This document shows, piece after piece, positions 53,168 to 61,942 of a stretch of 64,000 bases of DNA. Origin of the DNA: a virus; IMG/VR virus record IMGVR_UViG_3300002143_000235, positions 1 to 64,000 of that record. One strand, written 5' to 3'. Position 1 is the stretch's first letter; each line of letters starts with the position of its first letter. The notes below the pieces were generated by a model. That model worked only from the letters and a program-made list of their open reading frames with translations, searched no databases and had not been told where the DNA came from. A program made the translations under genes and the position numbers.

Positions 53168-53238
53168 AATTTCAATAAACCTCTTTTTGTCTCAATAAAC
53201 TTTAACACTTTATCGTTACAATTTTTACTTTATTGTTG

Positions 53239-53312
53239 TACACCCTGCAGGATTCGAACCTGCGACATCTTCCATGTAAAAGAAGCGCTCTACCAACTGA
53301 GCTAAGGATGCA
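53239..53312 (-). tRNA. tRNA-Val (UAC)
   Basis: Acceptor TGCATCC/GGGTGTA, D arm GCTC/GAGC, anticodon arm CTTCT-TTTACAT-GGAAG with anticodon TAC, T arm GCAGG-TTCGAAT-CCTGC. Confidence 0.88.
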
Positions 53313-53322
53313 TATCTTTTGT

Positions 53323-53392
53323 ACTCTTTGAAGGAATCGAACCTTCTCCCTTAGCATGTCGAGCTAGTATTCTACCGTTAAACCAAAAGAGC
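53323..53392 (-). tRNA. tRNA, anticodon by position GAC (Val?), atypical loop
   Basis: Acceptor GCTCTTT/AAAGAGT and T arm GAAGG-TTCGATT-CCTTC are clear. The anticodon stem is TAGC/GCTA with loop TCGACAT, putting C at the conserved U33 position. Decoding and function are uncertain. Confidence 0.6.
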
Positions 53393-53401
53393 ATAAAATG
53401 A

Positions 53402-53429
53402 AAAAGTCCGGCGGGTTGGCCAGACTTTC
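53402..53429 (-). terminator. Hairpin with U-run between the structured RNA and tRNAs
   Basis: AAAGTC/GACTTT outer and GGC/GCC inner stems, followed on the minus strand by TTTTT. May be a terminator or a processing signal. Confidence 0.5.
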
Positions 53430-53446
53430 AAATGTTATTATTTAAA

Positions 53447-53521
53447 TTTTAACATAGAATGATCTGGCTGGGAAGTCTCCCGGCTTGGCCTTGCACCGCT
53501 TGTGCTACTACTATGTTAAAA
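53447..53521. ncRNA. Structured RNA in the tRNA cluster, not a tRNA
   Basis: An 11-bp outer stem TTTTAACATAG/CTATGTTAAAA encloses a GCTGGGA-AGTC-TCCCGGC hairpin and a GCAC-CGCTT-GTGC hairpin. It is tRNA-sized with an acceptor-like stem and D-arm-like hairpin, but has no T arm or anticodon arm. Direction is uncertain; G-U pairs favour the plus strand, while neighbours are on the minus. Confidence 0.5.
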
Positions 53522-53584
53522 ATTGTTTTCATGTTTATTATATTGTATATATCAAGAAAGTTTGTTCCTTCTATCAATTTTTTA

Positions 53585-53592
53585 CAAATATA
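53585..53592 (-). promoter_or_regulatory. -7 box (TATATTTG) for the tRNA cluster
   Basis: Exact match on the minus strand, upstream of the structured RNA and the minus-strand tRNAs. Confidence 0.5.
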
Positions 53593-53642
53593 CGTCTTAT
53601 TTTTTAATTAACGAAATATATTTGCATTTTTTTATTAATTAA

Positions 53643-54200
53643 TCATGATACGACCCATGCATTTCCATATGTCTTGCATATAGCTCGGCATCGTTCTAAA
53701 AATTCATTAAACTCCTCATCAGAATTAAATTCTTCAGAATTATCAAAAGCATCAGAAAAATGTCGTGACAATACGTTATTGGCCCAATCGTAATCTTTAC
53801 CTTCAGCAATGTGCATATCTATATCAATTACACCATCATATTGAAGTGCCACCACTTTAGCCAACAATAGACTTAATTCATAGGCATCTGTTACTAATCC
53901 TGTCTGTGCTGATTTTGCAGGTGACATAACTTTAAAAGATTCATTCATCCATTTTTCTTTTGGATTTTTGATATCAAGTTTATCAAGTTCTTTTTCAGTT
54001 ACAACTTTGTAATTTTTATCACCATCGAAATCTTTTAATGCATCTTTTGCATCATTTTTAAATTCCCATCCTGATTCAACTTTCTTTTTAGAAATATTAA
54101 CTACAAAGAATTTATAAGCTTCAACGTCTTTCTTGTATTGTTTATCAGCCTTCTTTCCTTCATTTATGAATTGCTTAAACTGATTAAATTCTGTTATCAT
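53643..54200 (-). CDS. Leader-bearing protein (185 aa)
   Basis: Start set at the ATG at 54200 (MITEFNQFKQFINEGKK), which places the leader at the N terminus; the longer frame overlaps the neighbour. Predicted cut after I-N-E before G. The mature part is Lys-rich then acidic (D-N-S-E-E-F-N-S-D-E-E-F), unrecognised. Confidence 0.65.
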   Translation of the reverse strand: MITEFNQFKQFINEGKKADKQYKKDVEAYKFFVVNISKKKVESGWEFKNDAKDALKDFDGDKNYKVVTEKELDKLDIKNPKEKWMNESFKVMSPAKSAQTGLVTDAYELSLLLAKVVALQYDGVIDIDMHIAEGKDYDWANNVLSRHFSDAFDNSEEFNSDEEFNEFLERCRAICKTYGNAWVVS

Positions 54201-54237
54201 ATAGTTTATTGGTATCTTTTTTATTATATAGTATTTA

Positions 54238-55242
54238 TCAGAAATAAGTACGTGGTTCGATGATGATTCCAAGCTTTGGAATAGATTTTGTCTTCTCCTT
54301 GCTGTAGAAATTGAATTTAACAATCGGTCCCATGAAATGAAATTCTGCACCGTCTTCAAGATTAAATGCATCAATCAATTGTTTGTACTCTTCATTCGCG
54401 ATCTTTGGTGAAATAATAAATCTATCACCTGGTTTAAGTTCCATTGGTTTTAATGTATTTTCAAACTCAAGACTGAATTTTCTTGAACTTCCTTTTTCAT
54501 CAATAACAAGACGACGAATTTTCTTTTTCTTTGGACCTTCAGGATAGTTAACCAAAATCTCCATACCATCATAAATCACAAATTCTTTATTCGGTACAAG
54601 TTTCTTTAATTCCATTGGAATAGCTGTTGGTGAATATATAGCAGCTTTTGGTTGATTTTTGTTTTCTTCAGCATTTAATTCTTTTTCTGCTGGTGTTAAC
54701 ATTGTGTCTGGATTATTCTTAAGATTAACAGCAGGGTAAAGTTTTGCAAACTCAATATCAGTAATATCTAAATCAATAATTGTATTCTTACGTTTACGAT
54801 CATCAAATGATAAAACATTCATATCAATATCACGAAGCTGCTTGAGTTCCTTTGCATCATGCGCAAGTATTTTATTATAAATATCTCGGTTACTAAATGA
54901 AAAAGGATAAAGTAATAATGTTACCACTGTCTGATTCACAACAAGTGCAACATAAACATTACCAACACTCTTATCAATTTGAATTTCTGCTTGAATTAAT
55001 CTACCACCTTGACGAAAATAAAGATTTCCAAATGTTATAGCTATCGGTGAAATGGCTGTTGCTGTCTTATCTAATATATTCAATCCATAATGATACATTG
55101 CCTTACGGAAACGGTACTCAGCTTTTTGTGGATCATCCAACTTATTTAAAATTACTGCGTTACGTATTCTAAGACTAAAACGGTTATCACTATCATATGC
55201 ATAATGCTTAGAGAAGAAGAATTCGTTAATGGATGTAATCAT
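54238..55242 (-). CDS. Leader-bearing protein (334 aa), variant leader
   Basis: Start set at the ATG at 55242 (MITSINEFFFSKHYA); no I/L-x-E cut follows closely, so processing is uncertain. The mid-part has helical segments; residues ~200-330 hold repeated short beta motifs (M-E-L-K-K-L-V-P-N, M-E-L-K-P-G-D-R). Unrecognised. Confidence 0.55.
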   Translation of the reverse strand: MITSINEFFFSKHYAYDSDNRFSLRIRNAVILNKLDDPQKAEYRFRKAMYHYGLNILDKTATAISPIAITFGNLYFRQGGRLIQAEIQIDKSVGNVYVALVVNQTVVTLLLYPFSFSNRDIYNKILAHDAKELKQLRDIDMNVLSFDDRKRKNTIIDLDITDIEFAKLYPAVNLKNNPDTMLTPAEKELNAEENKNQPKAAIYSPTAIPMELKKLVPNKEFVIYDGMEILVNYPEGPKKKKIRRLVIDEKGSSRKFSLEFENTLKPMELKPGDRFIISPKIANEEYKQLIDAFNLEDGAEFHFMGPIVKFNFYSKEKTKSIPKLGIIIEPRTYF

Positions 55243-55316
55243 TTCTTTATTTTGATACAAATTTGTATAATTGCTAACAAGGGTTCGTTAAAACTCTGCA
55301 CAGTTATATATAGATT

Positions 55317-55604
55317 ATGGATAATAAATTAATAGAAGCATTTGATGCTTTCATGAGACAACAGGCTAAACGTGTAGAACGATTTGACAATGACAATGCA
55401 ATTATCTACAATATCTACAAATCGTTATTTAAAAACGACACGGACGATGAACAAAAATTACTTAATATTACTGAGGAGTTTGTTGAATTAGATATAATTG
55501 TTCATATTCCAGCAATGATTCTTACAGAAGACGGTACATATTACCCTGGTGAAGATAATTATGATCCAAATATTGAATTCTTTTCTGTCATGATTTCAAA
55601 ATAA
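55317..55604 (+). CDS. Small acidic protein (95 aa)
   Basis: Unrecognised; acidic, helical first half. A TTATATATA box lies about 10 bases upstream. Overlaps the end of the opposing polymerase gene by 17 bases. Confidence 0.5.
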   Translation: MDNKLIEAFDAFMRQQAKRVERFDNDNAIIYNIYKSLFKNDTDDEQKLLNITEEFVELDIIVHIPAMILTEDGTYYPGEDNYDPNIEFFSVMISK

Positions 55605-56730
55605 GACGTTCAAGACAATTATCAAATATTTGTTTGACTTCATTATAATACTTCTCTTGAACAATAACACTATCATGTACAGTAATAAATTTTACATGTG
55701 GTAGTTTAAACATTAATTCAGGTACAACAGTTCGGTACATAAATTCCGACTCTAATCTTTGGAGTTGTTGGGCAATTACTTTGTAGTTGCCCTGTTCTCG
55801 TTTAAAATCACTTATCCATTTATAAACATTTGGATAAAGTGAATTAAATAATTGATTCCAGTAACCTTTATTCATATTTCTACCAAATAATACTGAATAA
55901 GTATTTACCTTTACTTCTTTGCGTGTGAATTCATTATTTGCTGCATCTTTCAATCGCTCATAAATTTTACCACTAAGTACATCTTTATCAAATGAATCAA
56001 AATCAGTAAATTTATGCTGTTGCATAAGTAAATACAGAAAAAATGGTTGCGAATTACTGATGTCAATCTCCTTAAGTGGTTCTCCATCAATTGATAAAAA
56101 TCGTGATCGAATTTCGCGTTTCAACACTGTATAATTTGTATGAAATCTTCCATAGATATCAAAACTATGATAGATGTCCTTTGATGTAATTTTAGCACAA
56201 GTAGTTGAATTAACAAACATTGCCCGCTGATCTGTTTTCATGTTTTCACGCAACCAGTTTATTGCACCAGTATGATCAAGCTCAACAGTATACAAATCAG
56301 ATACAAGTTTGTTTTTTACACGCTCATCTACCTGATCGAATGTTGATCTAATATTTTCCATTTTAGATACAATCTGATTTGCTATCTCAACACCAGTTGT
56401 CATATATTCTAAATCCTTTGCTATCTCAGTTAGTTTATATGTTTTACTTCTATTACCAGCACTATAATTTTTAGACATGTAAATAAATCCACCTTCCATC
56501 AAATATTCAATATAACGCAAATAATAACCGCCATACAACCACTTCATTATTTTTGAACTGAGCTTCATAGAGTCCTTGTTAAACATCACATATTTTGAGA
56601 TAAACATGTCAATGATATTTATCAGATGAGCTGTTTTGAGTCGATTACCACGAAAGACAATTGTCTTTGCAGTATAGAGCTCATCAAACATGGGGCTTAT
56701 GTACTTTATTTGTCGCATTCTGCTATTCAT
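55588..56730 (-). CDS. Minimal PolA-family polymerase-like protein without exonuclease
   Basis: 380 aa from the ATG at 56730 (MNSRMRQIKYISP); the frame continues upstream to 56817 but crosses the motif shared with 7270. The order G-R-F-H-T, then I-D-I-S-N-S-Q-P (motif A), T-R-K-x2-K-x3-Y-S-V-L-F-G-R-N (motif B) and T-V-H-D-S (motif C) is that of family A polymerase palms. No 3'-5' exonuclease domain is present; the N-terminal ~150 residues look like a winged helix. May be a primer polymerase or repair enzyme. Confidence 0.6.
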   Translation of the reverse strand: MNSRMRQIKYISPMFDELYTAKTIVFRGNRLKTAHLINIIDMFISKYVMFNKDSMKLSSKIMKWLYGGYYLRYIEYLMEGGFIYMSKNYSAGNRSKTYKLTEIAKDLEYMTTGVEIANQIVSKMENIRSTFDQVDERVKNKLVSDLYTVELDHTGAINWLRENMKTDQRAMFVNSTTCAKITSKDIYHSFDIYGRFHTNYTVLKREIRSRFLSIDGEPLKEIDISNSQPFFLYLLMQQHKFTDFDSFDKDVLSGKIYERLKDAANNEFTRKEVKVNTYSVLFGRNMNKGYWNQLFNSLYPNVYKWISDFKREQGNYKVIAQQLQRLESEFMYRTVVPELMFKLPHVKFITVHDSVIVQEKYYNEVKQIFDNCLERLILKS

Positions 56731-56783
56731 ACTGAATGCTGACAAGTTTGTTTGAAAGGGTTGAAGAAAAAACTGTACATTTT

Positions 56784-56798
56784 TGTGCCACATATGTA
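56784..56798 (+). promoter_or_regulatory. TGTGCCACATATGTA motif, copy near topoisomerase
   Basis: Fifteen bases identical to 7270-7284; 147 bases before the topoisomerase ATG (the other copy is 151 before the ATPase ATG). A dyad GCAC-ATA-GTGC follows at 56804-56814. Confidence 0.55.
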
Positions 56799-56930
56799 TT
56801 ATAAGCACATAGTGCATATGTGTGTATGTGTGTAAATAATTTTACAATAAATATTTTTATTAAACATTTTAATTTTTTGCAAATAAAAGAACATATATAA
56901 GCATGAAAAATTTATCGGCAATCAACTAAA

Positions 56931-59900
56931 ATGGCAAAGGAAAAAAGCATTGAAGATGTTTACAAAAAACTCTCACAGGAAGAACACGTATTAGTAAGAC
57001 CTGATACCTATGTAGGTTCAGTAATACCACAAGAAAAAATGATGTGGTGCTACGAAAACGATGCAATTATAAAAAGAAACGTGCGGTATATTCCAGCATT
57101 TTTAAAATTATTTGATGAGATTCTTACAAATGCTTCTGACCATGTACAACGTGGTGGAAAAGTAAAAAATATTAAGGTAAACATTACAGATGATTGGAAA
57201 ATCACCGTATGGAATGATGGAACGGGTATTCCTGTTGTTTTACATAAAGAACACAATGTCTATATTCCTGAATTAATTTTTGGTCACTTATTAACTGGAT
57301 CTAATTATGATGATGATGATGAGCGTTTTGGTGCGGGTCGTAATGGTCTTGGATCTAAACTTGTATCAATATTCTCAAAAGAATTTGTTATTGATTGTGC
57401 AGACGGAAAGAAACATTACTTTCAAACATTTAGTAACAACCTTGCTATCAAATCTGTGCCTGAAATAAAAGCAAGTAAACAATCATATACATCTATTTCA
57501 TATCTAACTGATTTTGATCGTTTACCAATCAAGGGATTGGAACGTGACACACTTGCACTTTGTATGAAACGTATGCTTGATATTGCTGTATACAATCCTA
57601 CAGTTAATGTGTATTTCAATGATGAATTGATTAAAATTAATAATCTTGCAGACTGGTGTCAGATGCACATCGATAATGATGACGAATTGTTTTTAGAGAC
57701 TGTAAATGATAGATGGTCAATTGGTCTTGCTCAATCTAAATCAGATGTGTTTGATCACTGTTCTATTGTTAATGGTAACACGACATGGCAAGGGGGAACA
57801 CATGTTGATGCTATTATGAATCAAGTTGTAAAGAAACTTGTTGAAGACCTTACAAAAGGAAATAAAGGTATCAAGATTAAACCAGTTGATGTAAAAAATA
57901 AGTTTCATTTATTTTTGGTTTGTAAAGTAGCAAACCCAACTTTTGATACACAAACAAAAGAAAACTTAACTATCAAGATTCAGGATAAATTTGAACTTTC
58001 TGAGAAGTTGTACAAACAACTCATGAAGTCAGAAATTATTAAATCTATTATTGAGTGGGTTCAATTACGTGAACAGGCTGAATTAAACAAACTGAATAAA
58101 AAATCTGCTGGTAAGACAGTACGTATTGAAAAACTTGTTGATGCACACAAAGCAGGAACAAATGAAGGTCACAAATGTTCAATTATTTTAGCTGAAGGTG
58201 ACTCAGCTCTTCAATCTGTACTTTCAGGTTTATCTGTTGTTGGTCGTGATTATTTTGGTGTCTTTCCACTCAAGGGTAAAGTATTGAATGTTCGTGATGT
58301 TAAAATAAGTCGTATAACAGACAACGAAGAAATTAGAAAGATCTTACAATTTATTGGACTTGTTCCAGGTAAAAAATATGAATCACTAAGTGAACTTCGT
58401 TATGGACGTGTTATATTCATGACGGATGCCGATGTCGATGGAACTTCAATTAAAGGACTACTTATCAACTTCATTCATAATTTTTGGCCGGAGCTTCTTG
58501 AGCTTGGATTCTGTTTTGAGTTCATTACACCGATCGTGGTTGCACGAAAAGCAAAACTAGTAAAAGAATACTACAACTTATCAAACTATCACACAGACAA
58601 AGAAAATGGTAAACTGAACGGCTACACGATTAAATATTATAAAGGTCTTGGAACAATTAAAGGTGAAGAGATTAAAATCATGTTCAAGGATTTGAACAAA
58701 CACCTTATTCCGTTTGAATACAATGCAATTCGTGACAATGATAAAATTGACATGGTATTTAGAAAAGATCGTGCAAACGATCGTCGTGAATGGTTGCTTG
58801 GTTACAAAGGTGAGATCATTCCAGACAAGTTTGGAAAATCAAATCGCATTGATGAATTTATCGATACAGAATTCATTCAGTTCTCGAATGCTGATAACAT
58901 TCGTTCTATTCCAGGAATGATTGATGGATTTAAACCATCACAACGTAAGATCATGTTTGCAGCTTTTAAGAAGCTTGGACATACAGAGCGAGATGAAATC
59001 AAGGTAGCACAATTTGGTGCTTACACAGCTGAGGTGAGTAGTTACCATCACGGTGAGGTATCATTGATGCAAGCAATTGTTGGAATGGCACAGGATTTTG
59101 TAGGAGCAAACAATCTTTCACTATTAATGCCATCTGGTCAATTTGGAACAAGAACAAATCCAAGTGCAAGTGCAAGTCCTCGTTATATTTTTACATACTT
59201 GAATCCGTTAACACGTTACATATTCAGAAAAGAAGATGATTCAATCTTGAATTACCTCAATGAAGATGGTCAGAATATTGAACCAGAATTTTATCTTCCT
59301 ATTATTCCAATGCTTTTGGTTAATGGTGCAGCAGGGATTGGTACAGGGTGGTCAACAGACATTCCAAAATACGATCCAATGGATCTCATCGAAATTGTAA
59401 AACGTAAACTTGTTAAGGAAAACTTAAAATATCAAGTTAGTCCATCATATAAAGGTTGGAAAGGTGAATTAGATTGGAATGAAGAAAAAAATAGTTATAC
59501 ATCAAAAGGAATATTTAAAACATCTAAGAAAGGTGTAATTGTTACAGAATTACCGATTGATATATCAACTGACAAATTCATCGCAACACTTGACAAATTA
59601 GTTGATGAAAAAAAGATTAAATCATATATTGATAACTCTACAGATACAACAGTTAATGTCGAGGTTGTTTTAAATGGTGTGAGCAAAGATGTTGCAGGGT
59701 TGCTAAAATTAAGTAACAGTATCTCAATGAATAACATGAACACTTTCTTGGATAACAAGATTGTGAAGTGGACAACAACTGAAGACATGATTAACACATG
59801 GATTGATATCAGACTTAGTTGGTACGAAAAGCGTAAGATTCAATGGATGAGTGTTTTGGAACAACAGTTTGATCGTTACGATAATTTGCTTGGATTTATC

Positions 59901-60179
59901 AAGGGTGTAATTGATGGTGAAATTTTAATCAATAATCGAAAGAAAGACGTGATTATAAAAGATCTTGAAACAATGGACTTTATGAAAATTAATGATAGTT
60001 ATGATTACCTCTTGAACATCCCAGTTTATCACTTTACGACTGAAAAGTTTGATGAATACAAAAAGATGGCAAAAAATATGCGATTAGAACTTAAAGAATA
60101 CAAATTGATGAATCCTGCTGATATATGGCAGAAAGATTTAAAGGAACTTGAAGAACAACTGATTAAGGCTGGTTATTAA
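56931..60179 (+). CDS. Single-chain type IIA DNA topoisomerase (eukaryote-like fusion)
   Basis: 1082 aa, combining functions split among gp39, gp60 and gp52 in T4. GHKL ATPase: N67 in N-A-S-D-H, N-D-G-T-G-I-P, G-R-N-G-L-G-S-K-L, and Q-T-K near 350. TOPRIM: E422-G-D-S and D499-A-D-V-D503. Breakage-reunion: catalytic Y752 in S-P-R-Y-I-F, closest to eukaryotic A-S-P-R-Y-I-F. The C-terminal ~300 residues form the coiled-coil gate. Relieves supercoiling for replication. Ends in a terminator hairpin overlapping the stop. Confidence 0.93.
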   Translation: MAKEKSIEDVYKKLSQEEHVLVRPDTYVGSVIPQEKMMWCYENDAIIKRNVRYIPAFLKLFDEILTNASDHVQRGGKVKNIKVNITDDWKITVWNDGTGIPVVLHKEHNVYIPELIFGHLLTGSNYDDDDERFGAGRNGLGSKLVSIFSKEFVIDCADGKKHYFQTFSNNLAIKSVPEIKASKQSYTSISYLTDFDRLPIKGLERDTLALCMKRMLDIAVYNPTVNVYFNDELIKINNLADWCQMHIDNDDELFLETVNDRWSIGLAQSKSDVFDHCSIVNGNTTWQGGTHVDAIMNQVVKKLVEDLTKGNKGIKIKPVDVKNKFHLFLVCKVANPTFDTQTKENLTIKIQDKFELSEKLYKQLMKSEIIKSIIEWVQLREQAELNKLNKKSAGKTVRIEKLVDAHKAGTNEGHKCSIILAEGDSALQSVLSGLSVVGRDYFGVFPLKGKVLNVRDVKISRITDNEEIRKILQFIGLVPGKKYESLSELRYGRVIFMTDADVDGTSIKGLLINFIHNFWPELLELGFCFEFITPIVVARKAKLVKEYYNLSNYHTDKENGKLNGYTIKYYKGLGTIKGEEIKIMFKDLNKHLIPFEYNAIRDNDKIDMVFRKDRANDRREWLLGYKGEIIPDKFGKSNRIDEFIDTEFIQFSNADNIRSIPGMIDGFKPSQRKIMFAAFKKLGHTERDEIKVAQFGAYTAEVSSYHHGEVSLMQAIVGMAQDFVGANNLSLLMPSGQFGTRTNPSASASPRYIFTYLNPLTRYIFRKEDDSILNYLNEDGQNIEPEFYLPIIPMLLVNGAAGIGTGWSTDIPKYDPMDLIEIVKRKLVKENLKYQVSPSYKGWKGELDWNEEKNSYTSKGIFKTSKKGVIVTELPIDISTDKFIATLDKLVDEKKIKSYIDNSTDTTVNVEVVLNGVSKDVAGLLKLSNSISMNNMNTFLDNKIVKWTTTEDMINTWIDIRLSWYEKRKIQWMSVLEQQFDRYDNLLGFIKGVIDGEILINNRKKDVIIKDLETMDFMKINDSYDYLLNIPVYHFTTEKFDEYKKMAKNMRLELKEYKLMNPADIWQKDLKELEEQLIKAGY

Positions 60180-60189
60180 ACCGGCTTTT
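60165..60189 (+). terminator. Terminator overlapping the topoisomerase stop
   Basis: AAGGCTGGTT and AACCGGCTTTT arms around the stop codon. Confidence 0.6.
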
Positions 60190-60203
60190 GTCATATATAC
60201 AGT

Positions 60204-60713
60204 ATGATAACAACGATTAATGAATGGCGCATATTTAATGAATCACAAGAACGTGTGACGATCTTGATGCGTGGTATTCCAGGATCTGGAAAATCTACAC
60301 GTGCCAAACAATTAGTAGGTAATGGTGTTATTCATTCTACAGATGATCTGATAGAAGCACAGGGCGATTATAATGATTTTTTTGCTAAAATGATTGAAGC
60401 AAAAGATTTTACACCACTCATCGAGTTACATGGGAAAAATCTAGCCAATGCAATTGAATCTATGAAATCTGAAATATCACCAGTCATCATAGATAACACA
60501 AATCTCAAAATGGTGGATGTTAAGCCGTATGTCGTAGCTGCACAAGAATTAGGATATGTTATTGTGATAGAAGATATTGGAACAGGTGGATTAACAGCTG
60601 AAGAATTAGCTGCTCGAAATACACATGCTGTACCATTGAATGTTATCGAGAATATGATCAAAACACATCAAGCTGAAAGTCCTTTTACAGTTGAAAGAAT
60701 TCTAAACGCTTGA
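60204..60713 (+). CDS. Leader-bearing PNK-type P-loop kinase
   Basis: 169 aa. The leader MITTINEWRIFNESQ predicts a cut after F-N-E. The mature part starts at once with a kinase: R-G-I-P-G-S-G-K-S-T near 24, H-S-T-D-D near 47, I-I-D-N-T-N near 97 and P-Y-V-V-A-A-Q-E-L-G-Y, as in polynucleotide-kinase/zeta-like AAA_33 proteins. If ejected with the DNA it could act on host RNA or DNA ends, nucleotides or other small substrates. It follows the topoisomerase after a TATATA box. Confidence 0.7.
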   Translation: MITTINEWRIFNESQERVTILMRGIPGSGKSTRAKQLVGNGVIHSTDDLIEAQGDYNDFFAKMIEAKDFTPLIELHGKNLANAIESMKSEISPVIIDNTNLKMVDVKPYVVAAQELGYVIVIEDIGTGGLTAEELAARNTHAVPLNVIENMIKTHQAESPFTVERILNA

Positions 60714-61337
60714 TTATTTGAAATCGTTTGGTCCTACTGGTTGAAAGTTTTGAATATTTTCAGCAATCTGAAAAGCTGAATTAATTATAGGTACAAGATC
60801 ACTTGTGATGATATCTGTTGTAAGTCTGTGTCCGAAATGTGCATAATGTACATTACCTGGAAATTGTTTTTCACACAGTTTTGAGCAATTTACTATATCG
60901 TCTTGTGTTCCAATAAGGACATGTGTACTTTTTCGATCTTCCCAACTCATATTATTGAACTGAGTAGATTGAAGTCTATACAATTCTGTCATCTGAGCTT
61001 CTGTAAATATTACATCAGTTTCATTGTTTACACGTCTATTGTGAAATATGTGCCCACCAGGATAGATTACTTTTGTAGGTATTTCGAAAGCTGGATTTAC
61101 AAGTATTTTATTTGTGCCGTGTAGTAAATTTGCGTAGAATCCACCCAATGATGTACCAATGATCAGATCAGGCTTTTCAGACGATACCAAAGCATGAAGC
61201 ATAGTTATAGCTTCAGTAGGATCTACTGGTATATCTGGAGTGATAAATGTAGAATTAGGAAATGCACGTTGAAGAAAATTCGACGTGGTGGAGATGCCAG
61301 CAGATAACCAGCCATGTATGTAGAGTATTTTTTTCAT
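60714..61337 (-). CDS. YqiA-like alpha/beta hydrolase (UPF0227)
   Basis: 207 aa. Oxyanion region Y-I-H-G-W, nucleophile elbow G-T-S-L-G-G, acid D in G-T-Q-D-D-I-V and His in F-G-H-R-L-T match YqiA/UPF0227 esterases in order. A phage copy is unusual. Has its own TATATTTG box at 61352-61359. Confidence 0.8.
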   Translation of the reverse strand: MKKILYIHGWLSAGISTTSNFLQRAFPNSTFITPDIPVDPTEAITMLHALVSSEKPDLIIGTSLGGFYANLLHGTNKILVNPAFEIPTKVIYPGGHIFHNRRVNNETDVIFTEAQMTELYRLQSTQFNNMSWEDRKSTHVLIGTQDDIVNCSKLCEKQFPGNVHYAHFGHRLTTDIITSDLVPIINSAFQIAENIQNFQPVGPNDFK

Positions 61338-61351
61338 ATTGTTTTACATTA

Positions 61352-61359
61352 CAAATATA
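61352..61359 (-). promoter_or_regulatory. -7 box (TATATTTG) for the esterase gene
   Basis: Exact match on the minus strand, 15 bases before the ATG at 61337. Confidence 0.5.
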
Positions 61360-61372
61360 ACAACATTTTTTG

Positions 61373-61900
61373 TTATATAATATTTCCAATAAGCATTTTT
61401 TCTATTTCTTTTCCAGCTATAAGACGTGTATAATGAAATCCATCCGGATTTAAATTCAATAATTCTTTGTTAAGTATCTCACCAACAAGTGTATTAGGTA
61501 CAGGTAATCCACCCATTTTTAACATTTTATTTTCAAGAGCACCACTAACTTCAGCCCATGCATTACGATCAATCATACGCAAATCTTCTTCAAGAATATG
61601 AAATAACCATTGTTTTCCCAACATGGAACCATCGCTTCCACCTCCAACTAGTTTACGTCCTCGAAGATTTTTATATACTGCAACAGCAACAACTTTACCG
61701 CCCTTTTTAACAAGTTTCCAAAGCCATGACTCTGCTATTAATGATTCTACATCAGGTGCTGATAAAAATCCACCAATAGGAGCATAACTCATCTGTAGAA
61801 TATCCCAAACTTCATTAGCATATTTACGCATGTCGTCTTGAAATAAGTTCACAAATCCTTCGTGTATATGATCCCTGTAATCATTATATAATGTTATCAT
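61373..61900 (-). CDS. Leader-bearing protein (175 aa), GNAT-like layout
   Basis: The leader MITLYNDYRDHIHEGF predicts a cut after I-H-E before G. The mature part has K-V-V-A-V-A-V-Y-K and R-G-R-K-L-V-G-G-G-S-D-G-S then a helix, compatible with a divergent GNAT fold. A TATATAA-like box lies upstream. Substrate unknown. Confidence 0.55.
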   Translation of the reverse strand: MITLYNDYRDHIHEGFVNLFQDDMRKYANEVWDILQMSYAPIGGFLSAPDVESLIAESWLWKLVKKGGKVVAVAVYKNLRGRKLVGGGSDGSMLGKQWLFHILEEDLRMIDRNAWAEVSGALENKMLKMGGLPVPNTLVGEILNKELLNLNPDGFHYTRLIAGKEIEKMLIGNII

Positions 61901-61942
61901 ACATTATATAGATAAAATTGACAATCTATTTTCAATGTTTTG

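Noticed and set aside
53039-53305. 88-aa plus-strand ORF across the tRNA cluster
   Set aside because: It is the complement of tRNA-Gly and tRNA-Val; the cloverleaf evidence is stronger.
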